NCBI GenBank assembly: GCA_935421135.1
Contig: OW285193.1
Location: forward strand, 9,356,496 to 9,420,495
Reading direction: 5' to 3'
Source of the DNA: Bugulina stolonifera
Lineage: Eukaryota; Bryozoa; Gymnolaemata; Cheilostomatida; Bugulidae
Length of the DNA: 64,000 bases
This document shows positions 1-11,600 of this stretch, piece after piece. The notes beneath the pieces are model-generated. The model made no database searches and was not told where the DNA came from. It was given only the letters and a program-made list of their open reading frames with translations. A program made the position numbers and the translations under genes. Positions within the stretch are counted from its first letter, which is position 1; each line of letters starts with the position of its first letter.

Positions 1-1322
1 TTGACCACTAGAATGATTTGCAAAGATTCATCGCTGTTATTAAATAATAAATTTTGATTACTCGGTATCTACTTGTATCTAGCACCTTATTATGCACATG
101 GCAACATTGCAACATCTTGTATTTTGAATGTCATTTGCTAAGAAGTATAGCTTGGTGTGCCTAATAGTGAGTATTTTCATAAGCTGGGTCAGGTTAAGAC
201 CCACCCTTAGAATATGCCTATGATCAGTTAGGATGTTGATCTAAGGTTGTGCCTGTGGCTTATCATAAAGCCTAGTTGATGTTATTGTATCTGATCATTT
301 GTTCAGTAGACTTGTTAGTAGTATTGTGGCTAATAACGATAGTAACTACTACTAGAAAGCATACTGCTACGTGGTTCTACAGGTAGTGAACAGCAAAAGT
401 TTTTCGTTTCTTAGAAAATATCCTGGGACTAAAAACTCTATTCTTTCTAAGGTAGTAACAAATAAGTTTAGCTATTTCTTATTTCACCAATATTCTTCTT
501 CTCAAGTATGCCTTTTTTATACTAATGCTGGATGTTTACATTTGCACATCGGCAAGAGGTCCAAAGAGGGATTGTATCAACATTTGAGTTGTTAATTGAA
601 CTTCCTGTGAAAAATCAGAGATTTAAAGGTTGTAGTTTCTGTTGAAATAATTATTCTGTCAATGTTTTAGTTTACTAGAAGCTTTAAGTGCCGTTACCAT
701 CGTTAATTGAGGCTGAGATTTATTAAATAACTTATTCGTCCTGTCCTTTCTCCTCAATGTTTCTTGTCACGTTCACGAACTTATTGCCACATGTTGATAT
801 TTGCTCCATGCATTCTTGTAATTGTATATAACTTTGGTTTTTATGTTCTGTTATACAGGTATGTATATAGCCTAAGGTTGATAAATCTGGAACATATGTG
901 TGTGCATGCTGGAATGTATATGTACATAGTGTATTCTATAATTTAATTATACTTTATATGTTTGTAATACTAGGTGTAATCAAGGAGTACTCCTTGGTGT
1001 AATATACTTAACATATAAAAGGTGACAACCGCTGTCTACTGTTTAGATAGCTTTACTGGAGGTCTAAATATACCCTTCAGGCTTCAGCCGCAGTAATATC
1101 CACAATTTACCTCCCAGTGAGCAAACATATACATCTGTGATCTAACAAGCTTTTCAACGCTGTCAATTATTTGCAGATGTATCATATTTCATTATAAATA
1201 GCCATAATTTACTAGATATATACAAGGATATAAAATAATTGATAAGGGAATTGCATATTGCATTATTTCGCTCTTCACTTGTGGTTATTGTAACCTACAA
1301 TGTATGTGTTGTGTACTTTCAG
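1..1322. other. Upstream intron or non-coding flank
   Basis: There is no convincing coding sequence here. The stretch ends in a T-rich tract and an AG at 1321-1322 that opens the coding exon beginning at 1323, so most or all of it is probably the last intron of that gene. It contains a small palindrome around 980 (AAGGAGTACTCCTT). A related form, with one extra A, occurs near 49430. Confidence 0.5.
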
Positions 1323-2212
1323 GGGTATTTTATTCTGATCCATCCAAGAAAGCGCCACGCTGTTCTAAAGGTAGTCGTGCTGAAGCACTAGTATCAACTG
1401 AATTATCTTCGCAAGATCTGGTCTGGCATTACCTCAATATGATGTACCCATCAGCAATACAAGGCCATATGCCTTTTGTTGACAACTATCGACAAGAACA
1501 AATTAGGAGAGTTCTAGAAAAGAACCGATCGAGGCATAGCAGTGGGCCCGACAGTAAGTCCAACTCGGATAAGTCAGCCAAATATAAAAACAATCATTCT
1601 ATGCCTATCTTATGGCAGAGTGTATATGCCGGACAGAGGAAAAAATTTATCTCCTTGCCTGCACTAGATGACAGTCATGTAGGGCTGGCATCCAATCATA
1701 GACAACTACTTAGTCAGAGATCGCCTGATAATGCCAAAGCTAACAAAGGAACATTACTCAACTCATTGAAAAAGTTTTTTTCAAATAAAAAAGAAAATAA
1801 TAATACTCTTAATTCAAGTTCGTCATCTCGGCGCAATGCTACTGGTGCTATTGTACAAGGCAACTACTCACGGTCATATTCTTCCAAGTCGACATATAAA
1901 AAACCTGCCGACAGTGACACCATTGGAATTGCTGGTGTTCGTAGTCCCAAAAGGCAGCGAATGAGGACCGTCTCGAACATTAGTGGTGTAATGGAAACCA
2001 TACAGGAAGTTAGCGAGATCATGGCATCAACGGATCGTATTAGTGACCCTGACGAGAGCAGTAGCTCGGCTTCAAGTGAAGAAACACTGAACAGCATAGC
2101 CAGTGCTCCAGAACTATGCTCAAATAACATAATATACAGCTGTAGCAACCTCAGTAATTTCTCAGATTCATCTTCCAGTCAACATGGCAGTGCTGAAATA
2201 TGTGTGGCGTGA
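1323..2212 (+). CDS. C-terminal exon of an unrecognised Ser-rich protein (5' partial)
   Basis: I do not recognise this protein. The exon follows the acceptor TACTTTCAG at 1321-1322, enters in codon phase 2, and runs open for about 296 residues to TGA at 2210-2212. The first ~60 residues are mixed and look folded, with segments such as STELSSQDLVWHYLNMMYPS and MPFVDNYRQEQIRRVLEKN. The rest is low complexity: basic and Ser-rich patches, a KKFFSNKKENNN stretch, a basic SPKRQRMR motif, and a C-terminal tail of serine runs (SSSSASSEETLNS, SDSSSSQHGS) likely to be phosphorylated. The earlier exons are not visible, so this is probably the C-terminus of a larger signalling or cytoskeletal protein. 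That role is inferred from composition only. A poly(A) signal candidate lies at 2604-2609. Confidence 0.7.
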
Positions 2213-2603
2213 CCCAATAAATGTAATCTTGAGTGTATACAATGTATATGTATTATAAATGTATATAATGTGAAAACAGGAAGTGCTGGGTCTGATATAT
2301 TTTCTATGTGCTTATACCAACCAAGTTTTGGACCCAATTTATTATTTTTAGCTTTGGGTCTATGATGGTACTATAGTTTAGCATTCTGGACAAACAACTC
2401 CCGTTGTTCAATGCTTTGACATGTAACATAGCAATATTTTGACATTATCAATGCTTAGTCCTATGTCCATTAAGCTAGAGTGATATCTAAGAGTAAATCT
2501 GTAAATAAGTTGCATTTTATTTTTATATTATAAATACCTATGTGCATGTTTTCACATAGCTCTGGGTTCAACTATTATCAAATTTTTTAGTATGTAAACT
2601 TGA

Positions 2604-2609
2604 AATAAA
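2604..2609 (+). terminator. Candidate poly(A) signal AATAAA
   Basis: AATAAA lies about 390 bases after the TGA at 2210-2212, in an AT-rich 3' UTR-like stretch. An earlier AATAAA at 2216-2221 is too close to the stop to be the likely main signal. Confidence 0.4.
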
Positions 2610-3077
2610 TCTCATTTATTTTACTATTGTAAACCTCTCCACCTAATCATATACATGTACATGTAATTACATGCATATTCTTAATGCAAGAAGATGAGTT
2701 TTGTTGCAAAAAATTCAACTGTCCTAAACAAAACAAAATCTAGCAACTCAAGATTCTCATTTTCCTTGGAAATGTATTAGTTTAAATCTAATACCTTCAT
2801 CCATATCCCAGCTTTCACACCCAAGTAGCCTGTCAGTGCGCTAGAGAGTTGTCTTCCCACTACATATTGGGCACACAATTCCCAAAAGTTGTTTAAAACT
2901 CGCGTATTATTTGCAAATCGAACACTCAGGAACCTAAGAGTAAAAGGAGTGCCTTATTTGGTTAACAGTGTGCATCAGGGTTTGGTCTCAGGGGGTAACA
3001 GCAACCTACTGTTTAATCTTGGTCAGTGGTCTTGAGCTACCACCCTCTATTTCCAGCTAAATGCTGTCTTTTGTCTT

Positions 3078-3350
3078 TTAATTCTTGGTTCCTCTGGTGT
3101 CTCTGATGGTCCTCGGCAGAAAAATACCGTGGTAAATTTGTGACGCTGCATACACAGAGGTAAGTCCGCCTCTGGCAGCAGATCTAGTTGTCATGGTCAT
3201 GTTTTGTCTGTCTTCAGAGAATTCATCATATGCGAGAGCCAGGGTGCTATGTCGTTCCTCATCTTGGAGTATCTTCATCGGAAGGGCTAGCCTGTGATTC
3301 CTTCTCCTCTGTTGCAGCGTTTGGAGGCCGAGCTCAGGGCTAATTACTTA
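3078..3350 (-). mobile_element. Relic of a LINE reverse transcriptase, C-terminal end
   Basis: The minus strand reads open for about 90 codons. It starts with ISPELGLQTLQQRRRNHRLA and ends with YHGIFLPRTIRD before a stop at 3078. This order, a SLxxRRxxxRL block followed by FFPRTIRDWN, is typical of the end of non-LTR retrotransposon reverse transcriptases (CR1, Jockey and related groups). The Trp after RTIRD is missing and the frame stops soon after. No upstream palm or endonuclease domain is visible, so this is a short dead fragment. The assignment rests on motif recognition. Confidence 0.6.
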
Positions 3351-3689
3351 TCAAACAGCTGTAACTTTATCGTGGTATGAATGTTCCCCAAGAATAGGTT
3401 AACATTCCTCATATCTGTTATAAACTCACAATTCGGCACAGTGCCTCTAAATACCAGCAAGCATAAAATATGTAAGTCAGTTGGTTACTCCACGCAGCAC
3501 CAAGCTAGGCCTACAAATAGATAAAAGAGAAGGGACAACACATAATATTTTATTTTGAACCTGTATTAGATAGATTAACATGTGGTATCCTATATCATAC
3601 TGTTCCTTTTCCTTGAGCCAATAACAATATTTGTAAGTTTGCTAAGATGTAAAAGCTATCCAGCTTCTAGCAAGTATTAACCATACTCC

Positions 3690-3725
3690 ATAGCAAAATA
3701 AGCCAATATTGGCTTATTTTGCTAT
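3690..3725. repeat. Perfect 36-base palindrome
   Basis: The arm ATAGCAAAATAAGCCAAT is followed directly by its exact reverse complement, with no spacer. It lies in gene-poor DNA. It could be a tiny MITE remnant, a cruciform-forming site or a protein-binding dyad. Confidence 0.9.
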
Positions 3726-5469
3726 TCAAGATTCTTGCTTGATATTTGAAAGTGCATTAATATAGACAGGTACTGCATCTCATCTTACAACTGCATGTAT
3801 ATTTTGTACATAATATTATAATTTCGTAAAAAAAAATTATAGACTTGCAATAACCTTGTTTGGGGCAAAAACCTGTTCACTCTATATGAAAATAGCCAAC
3901 TTTAAATTATTATTTATTATGTGCTAGGAACAAGAGCAAATCAATAAGATCGATACATTGGATACATTTTAGATATTATGATATCTTGGTTGTGTGATTG
4001 GTTAGTAATGATATAATTTATCCGAAAAGCCCCAGGTTCTAGTCTCAATCATGAATGCCAAAACAGGTCCCTTTGCATAACATAGCCAAATTATGCACAA
4101 CCTGTGATATGTGCGGCTTGTATTTAGTTTTTTTTCTAATCTGGCCTAATTGTGATGAAATGTATAATTAAAAGAGAGAAATTGTGCCCCCTTCAACTCA
4201 AGCTGTGACAACTCCAAAGGCTATTCCTGCTTAGTCGCTAGCTGAAAGGAGTAGCCAAGTTGCTGGTTATACCTCAATTAATCTACAACAAACCCTAGTT
4301 TACCAAGTGCAAATAGTAAATTACAAAACACTTTGGAGAGCTACGAACCACCATTTGCTAAGTGGTTCTTCACCTGTTAGGATAGAACAGTAAGTAAAAT
4401 ATAGTTGTATGGTGTGGTAGAGAGTTGCTTCACAATTTTCAATTCTTATTTAAGCATTTGCGCTATTGGGGGGAGTGACCTCATAGTGCGGATTGAGACG
4501 AACAGCTTCTATTATGGCGCTGTAAAACTGTGAGTAATACTCATCACTCATCGAAGGAGGCTGGCATACACAGAAGCTGGGTTACATGTACATGTATTTT
4601 GTATGTACGCCTACATGTGACAAGAAATCTATACCAGAACATTACAATTTTCTAGAGAAGGCTTTCCTAGCTGTACATTTAAATATCACCTTTCCATCAC
4701 ACTACTCATAACTCTAAATATAAATATTAAATAGTCATGTAGATATGCATTATAATATAATGTAACACACTGTCTACATGTACATGTAGTTGAACAACTA
4801 TACTGTATATCGGAGTACAAAAAACTAATTGGTCCTGATCAATTTTTCATCTTAGAAAGGTATATAATACAGACTTAAATGCTGCCTTGGCTCCACATAA
4901 AGATAATAATATCCCTCCCTACTCTATTCACTAATGTACATAGAAACAAGGCTATGGGCAAAGCTCAAGCCAAGCCTTGTAACATTGATTGTGAGCAGTG
5001 AGCTTACACTGTTCAGTGCTTGCTATAGTATGTACAGTGTGCATTATAATTTCTGCCTCAGTAATTCAATGCCTTTCCTCATCATACTAATGTAAAAGGA
5101 TTGTGATTCAAGCCTGAAAGGCTGCTGTGCCAATGTAATTTATATAGCTCTATACATAGCATATAACTATCGCATACTAAGAACAAAGCAACATCATTCA
5201 AGTTGCTAGCTGGCTCAATAATATGTTTTCCACAAGTATTGATTAACTGACGTCAAATAGCTAGTTCATATGCTGTTCTAAAACCTCCCTCTTATCTCTT
5301 CCTTTGCTTTATATATCTTGAATTAACGGATAAAATTCAAGATAAAAACTTGTGGAAATATTTTGATCTCGTTCAGTCATTTTTAACAGTTTAGAAAACA
5401 AACGGTGAATACCTGAATGAATAGAAACCTATTTACAAAAGGAGGTCTGATCAACAGCCAAATTAAATT

Positions 5470-5870
5470 CGCACAAAATATCCACTGGCTCAGACGCTTC
5501 ACGCGGCCATATTTGTAAAACGCCGCCCTTCTGGCTGTTAGAGAAAAAGAAACCCCAAATTACTTTTAATCGGAATTCTCCGCTGATTAACAATCTCACG
5601 CTGTTATGACTTATTTAATCATTGGTAAATGTAAGATATAAGTTTGGCCATACCAGAAAATAAGAAATGGGGTATTTTCAGTAGTTATGAACATGAGCGG
5701 ATTAATCCTCCCATCCATCGCCACACAGCTCTGTATAACTAAATATTGCTCTTTCCATTGGAGAGGCTGACTATCACTGTATAATCGCCGTGTGTTAGTA
5801 GATCAGAAACACAAAGCCAGGAGAGACGATTACCACATTTTTGCATTGCAATAATATTGGTCAACTTTTT
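5470..5870. promoter_or_regulatory. CpG-richer patch, possible ARID1 promoter or first exon
   Basis: This segment holds clusters of CpG (around 5501-5525, then scattered to 5830) in otherwise CpG-poor, AT-rich DNA. It lies upstream of the ARID1 coding start, whose first coding exon has an acceptor and so needs a non-coding exon 1 somewhere upstream. No core promoter element can be assigned. Confidence 0.25.
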
Positions 5871-5883
5871 TTTCACGAACTCT

Positions 5884-6235
5884 ATTCTTACTCTTTTCTC
5901 TACTTAATCAAATGTAAGTAACTGTTGGCACCTAGGAGGGGAACAGGAGTATGGGAAGAGTCGTAGCATGTATCGGTAGGCGTAGTGAGTACAGTAGCAG
6001 TATGGGTATTAGACATAAGTTAGTATGGTATCAATCGGAATAATATGAATACTGTACTACATTGTTGTGTATATGCTACGTAGTAACAGTATATATATTA
6101 GACTAGCTGGTAGCTTAAACTTATTCAACATTTTTACAGAATTAGTCTTACTCTTGTTCTGCTTAATCAAATGTAAGTAGCTATTGGCACATGCAGGAAA
6201 GGAGAAGAATAGAAGTAGGAGAGGAGTAGTATATA
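5884..6235. repeat. Diverged direct duplication (two ~92-base copies)
   Basis: The copies are at about 5884-5975 and 6144-6235. Both have TCTTACTCTT, then CTTAATCAAATGTAAGTA, then TTGGCAC, then a purine-rich GGAGAAG-like tail. Each contains ATGTAAGTA, which resembles a splice donor, so they could be duplicated non-coding first exons. They may equally be copies of a dispersed repeat. Confidence 0.6.
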
Positions 6236-6693
6236 TCAGTATCAATTTACTATATAACTGCTATGATGTATCTACTGAGAGTTGACAACCAAACCATTAC
6301 AGCATAGACGAGAGAAGAGGTCAGCTCATTGATTTGGTGACACCACTCTCACTCTGATTCCACTGATTCTCTTGTTGTAGGTCTATCAGTAGGATCTCTC
6401 TGTAAGAGTATGTTCATGGTTCTACTAATGTACATGCTGTTCAAGCTGGAAGTCTTAGTTTAGTCTAGCTGAACTCATTTTATTTTATTTTTAATATTTA
6501 TTTATTTTTTTATTTCAATGTTGACTTACTTAGGTTTGCTTTCATTTCACAATCACTTCATTTCACAATCGCTGTCTGTGATAACAAAGGAAAATCATAG
6601 CAATCACTGCGATGACTTGTAGTAACTTGGACATGATTTAGTGAATGTGATGACTAAGTGCATACCGGTGTCGGAGTGAGTGTGTTGTCAATG

Positions 6694-6936
6694 GTAAAGG
6701 GACATTTCGAAAAAGACAGTTCGAAACAGGACGTTTCACAACTGGACAGTTTGAAACAGGACAGTTCTAAACTGTGTAGATTACATTTAGAAGAACACAA
6801 CTTGCAGATAATTAATTTTCATTAATTAAATAAAAAAATAATATTAAAAATAAAAATTCGTTGAAACCTGGTGGTTGGGGTTAGGCGTTTCGAACTGTCC
6901 ACTTTCGAAACGTCTGTTTCAAACTGTCGCATGTTC
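6694..6936. mobile_element. Foldback MITE with 10-base target-site duplication
   Basis: Inverted arms lie at about 6700-6765 and 6880-6931. They are built from units like GACAGTTYGAAACAG and ACGTTTCGAAA. The AT-rich centre contains GGTTGGGGTTAGG and no open frame. The exact 10-mer GTTGTCAATG flanks both sides (6684-6693 and 6937-6946). A target duplication of this length points to a Mutator-like source, but that class is an inference. Confidence 0.7.
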
Positions 6937-7071
6937 GTTGTCAATGTGTGTTTACTTTGCATTTATAAGGCACAATTCGGGTTGAGCGTATAGTAAAATC
7001 GAATGTATAACTTTGTATTTCCAATATATACATTTAGTTACTGGTATCAGCATCTGATTCTGTAGTAATTC

Positions 7072-7093
7072 AATCCAAATAAATATTTGGATT
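7072..7093. repeat. Near-perfect 22-base palindrome
   Basis: The sequence has AATCCAAATA opposed to TATTTGGATT in an AT-rich intergenic stretch. No function can be assigned. Confidence 0.6.
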
Positions 7094-8595
7094 GTTACAT
7101 TTATCAAGTTTGAGGGTTAATTTAAATTAAAATTTAAAGTATATTAGTTCTAGCTTATGTAGAACTATTTATTTTAAATTAAATATAATAAAGTGCCTGA
7201 TTAAATAAAAAATTGATGTTTCAATTTTGATTTGTTATTTTACAGTCATATTAACTTTAATTACCTCGCTTGGCAAAATTCATAACTTGTCTGATCTTCT
7301 TGTGAAGAAATTCCTCCTCTGTTTGAGGTTTATATTCACTGGAGTAGGGGTTTCATGGTCTTATGAGGTAATTTCGGTAATCAATTGACTTCAGTACATG
7401 AATATGATCATGATGATCATATGATATTAGACAAGATATAGATATGTAGTTTTTAGGCGAATTTCTATTATATTAATAAATTTTTATATAGTAATAATGA
7501 TAGCCTAGTCCTACATGATTGTTAAATTATGCAATTATGTTATTATTTTCGTACGATTATGGTATTTCAAGGCCTACAAGTAGCCTTCAGTAGTGAGTTG
7601 AGTAAATTAATAGTTTTTTATATTATAATAAAATTAATATTGGGAATCTAAATATTTAGTTCACAGTTTGAATTTTAAGTTACCTCAAATGGTAATAATA
7701 TAATGAAAATCTATATTAGCCTATGTAATATTAGTAAATACATTGCTTTTAATGCATTTGATTATTTTGTGGCAACTGAGGTAAGCATATGTACCTAGCT
7801 GTCCACAAAGTTTTCTTTTAGTGCAGTTAGGCTGCATAATTCACAACTGTTTCAATCTTAAAATTTAAACAAAATTACTTTTGGTAAAATAAATAATTGG
7901 GTCATTTTCATTCATGATGTTATGTTAAATTCATGATATTTTGACTACACTATGTCACAGGGAATTATGTTTGTATAATCTACTCATTGCAAAATTATTC
8001 AGGGGTGATAACTTCATGGTAGATTAGATTCTTCATTTGATATAACTATTTATGGGTGCAGGTCTGCTCTTCTATTCGTAAAAAGTATTCTTTTATTCTA
8101 TTGTCCTAGACATTTGTCCACCACTATCACTGGTTCAATACCAGTAGTGATTTGTATTTAGTTCTTTCTACTAGTGCTGTGTCTCATTAAGAATGAAATA
8201 ATCGGGTAAAAGCAAATATGTCCAAATCACTAGATTGTAGAGGGTTGAGATGTTTTACATGTAAAGGGGAATTGACCTAGAGCTGCTCAAGATTTTAATT
8301 GGGAAAATAGTCCAGTTTCCTTTCGAACCTTTGATCACTTGCGGGTGCTTACACTATACCGAAAAAATTCAGTCATCAAATTAAGTCAGGAGTAATATTT
8401 TTATATCCAACAAGCAGTCACCATTCGCGTGATTGTATGATCACCTGATTTAGCAGGTAACAGTTCTGGTGTGACCATGTGAATTAGTTTTCTTAATAAA
8501 GTTGTTTGCTGTTTTTTAGATCATTCATTGTTATGAATACCTCGCACATTTATCCTGTCCTGCCTGTAACGCAAATGCTCAGCAATCTGCTACAG

Positions 8596-8631
8596 TAACT
8601 GGAGGTGCGTCTTTTCAATGCCAATGTATGT
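8596..8631 (+). other. ARID1: 5' UTR part of ARID1 coding exon 1
   Basis: An acceptor-like CTGCTACAG ends at 8595. The frame of the protein has TAA immediately after it (8596-8598), so translation must begin downstream. Another acceptor, TGTTTTTTAG near 8518, is also possible. Confidence 0.45.
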
Positions 8632-11600
8632 ATGATGGTTATGGAAACTACCCAAACTGAAGATAGCCAAGTGAATAAATACCCACAGGACATTCCATCC
8701 GACTACCCTCAGCACAATCAATCCGTTGATAGCAACGTCACCAGTAAAAAACCAAATGCTAAGTCAGAATCGGCTAACTCTAAGATCTTCCCGCCACCAC
8801 CTGACACACCAGGAAACGTTACACAAAGACAGTTTGGCCCAGGATTTAATGAAGGTATGCAAAGACCAGGAGCATATCCAGATGGGGGCATGCCTGGCTC
8901 TGTAGAGCAGCCCCACTATCCTCAATCATCAACCATGTCAAGTTCTAATAATACAGCTCTAGCGGCCAGCACTCCAACACTAAATCAATTATTGACTCAG
9001 AATCCCCATCCACCTAAGTATCCTAGCGGTGGTTATGGTGGTGAATATCCTAGCTCTGCCAATCCTAACTCTGCTGTCGGCAGCAACTCACCTGCTATGT
9101 ACGACGGATGGAATGCTGGACAGCAAAACACACCAAACCCATCCATGTACCCTGGCGGTATGCCAGGTCCTGCTAGGCCGGGGATGCCCCCACCAAACCG
9201 TCCCATGGCTCCCCACTCCATGCAGGTTAGTTAGTTCAATCTATCCTTCCATTTCTTAACTTGGCAGGGATTTTCCTTTGAGTGAGCTTAATAGGGTATA
9301 CCTTGGTACTTAGCAGTGCATTGTTTACATTAGTCGAGATATGTTACAAGCTAAATGAATTAGAAATCCCTACCTCACTTGAGCATTGTTTGTTTTCAGT
9401 GTAGCTAAAAGGTGATTCCCAAGGATTCAGCATCTATTAATAGCCATACTTCATTTATTATTGATGTAGTTAATTGTTCAGTGCAACTTTATCATGGCTG
9501 GTGCAGGCTTATCAATACACATGTAATTACTATCAATTCTGTTAGCACATTTTCTCATCAATGCGATATTTGAACGATGTTTCACACATCCACATTGCTC
9601 ACAATGATGGTTGCAATGCTGTATAATTTTCAGATGGGTGGTATGTATGATAGAGCTGGCCAACCAATGCACCCAGCATACAGACATCCTGGTTCTCAGT
9701 TTGGACCACCTGCAGGCTCCCCCAATTATAGAATGGTAGGCAACTCCCACCACCCAGGCTATAACCCCCATTCTGTCCCCATGCCTATGGTGAGTTTGTT
9801 ACCAATAGTGTATCACACGTATTTTAGGTTTTCTTCTACCTACAGCGTTGTATTGAACTTTTTGTATGAAGTATATATTTGAATTTTGTTTTTAGGATCC
9901 AAGCCATGGCAGCAATGATAGTAGCGATGGGGATAACTCCCACGCTGGATCCGCACATCAGCGTTCACGCTCTTCTATGATGGGTAATTTTCTACGATTT
10001 GTATTTACAATATATATCTTGGAGGATTTTTAATATTATTTATAATTACTCACAGGGGGTATCTTTTGCTGTAGTAGTGCATCACTGATAGTAGTAGTAA
10101 GCCAGACCTGGTAAATAATCCAGACCCTGGAAATCTTTATTACAACTTTGTAAACAAAATATTATGAATGGAAAGGCATTTCTGCACTATAGTATTTAGT
10201 GAATTGGCAAGTGATATACAATAAATACTAGAGTATAACATGCATCTATTGTACTATATTATAGTATTATCAGTAGACAGTTGGTCGCCTGAGTCTGTGG
10301 CTAATAATAGCACAGAATGACGTCACACTAGCTTTATATTAGACACTCAGTCTTTTCATTGTATTGTACTGAGGTGGTTAAGTGGGGCTTTCCCCAGGAA
10401 TGTGGCATGACCTGGAGTGCCAGCTAGTGGGAAATTACTGCATACTGTCTAATCTATGAATGCTAATCTGGTGGAATATCTTGACTTATTGATGCGTCAG
10501 TTGATATTATATATACTAACTATTGCCCATTAGCAATGCTGTGTCAAGTGGGCTAGTGCTTCACTGCGTATGAAGGAATCTACCCTTCAACAGCGTGCAA
10601 TCCATGTATCTATATATAGCAGATATATCATTCAAAAATCTATGCATTGAATCTCCCTGAAGCCACATATTTACTGGTGACCCACCCGTGTGGTGAGCTA
10701 TTGGGTGTTAGCCTGCCAATGAGGCCTGTGGTTTCTTGACTAGTTCTCAAGTTGTTACTATTATTCTTTCAATACACACTATGATGTTTTAGCTGCTCCC
10801 GGTAGAATGATGGGTCCTCCACGGGCCCCTGGACCACACCAGATGGATACCTCTGGAGGTCAGATGATGCCCCCGCCCAACCAAGGTCAAGGGTATCCCG
10901 GCATGCATCCTTACGGATCACAGCCCTATAGAAACAATCCTATGCCGCCATATTCCAACTATCCTAGCAACCAGGTAAATATGCATATCATACGACTAGC
11001 ATGCTATTAACATATTTTTGTATTTGAATTACAGTGCTTCTGTAGGCATCTCTCTGTAATTCACACGAACTCTGTTAGTTTACTGTGTGAAAGGTGTTTT
11101 ATCACACACTGGTTGGTCGCTCTGCCATCCCATTCGCACCACGGTGGTGCATATCAGTATTCTGTCTGTCTGGCTTACTACACAACTGAGTGAGCAAGTC
11201 GCTGATCCGTAGTTGCAGTATTTAGTTGTGATTGTTGTTTTAGACGGGCACTGGAATGAGTCGAGGACAGCCTCCCAGTGGCTTTCCTCAAAATCCGATG
11301 AATCACCAGTCAATGGTAGGAAATCAGTCGAATGGGCCTCATAAGGCTGTACCATCATCAGTGGGTCAGCCGATGAGTCAGCCATCTCCTGGCAGCTCTC
11401 GACGGGGTATATCACCCGCCCCCAACCAGCAGATGGGTCTAGCTCCTTCACCCGCCTCATCTACAGGTGCGGGGCAGGCGCAGGGCAAAGCTGTATCACC
11501 TTGTCCCAGTCCGTCTGTTAGAAGCATGCCACCGTCTCCTGCCTCAGCCTCCATGCAGCTCAACTCTCCACATCCAGGCATGTCACCTCGACCAGAGTCG

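Larger units (their letters stand above)
2213..8595. other. Gene-poor interval upstream of ARID1
   Basis: Apart from the LINE relic, palindromes, duplication, MITE and CpG patch listed separately, I see no coding exon. The AT-rich part from 6950 to 8500 has short runs only. Because ARID1 coding exon 1 begins after an acceptor, part of this interval should be its 5' UTR intron. Confidence 0.5.

Noticed and set aside
371..595. Possible exon after TTCTACAG upstream of the Ser-rich gene
   Set aside because: The peptide has no recognisable features and no donor in phase with the exon at 1323.
10375..10425. tRNA-like A-box string GAGGTGGTTAAGTGG
   Set aside because: No B box or cloverleaf could be folded by eye downstream. 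No tRNA gene is supported anywhere in the window.
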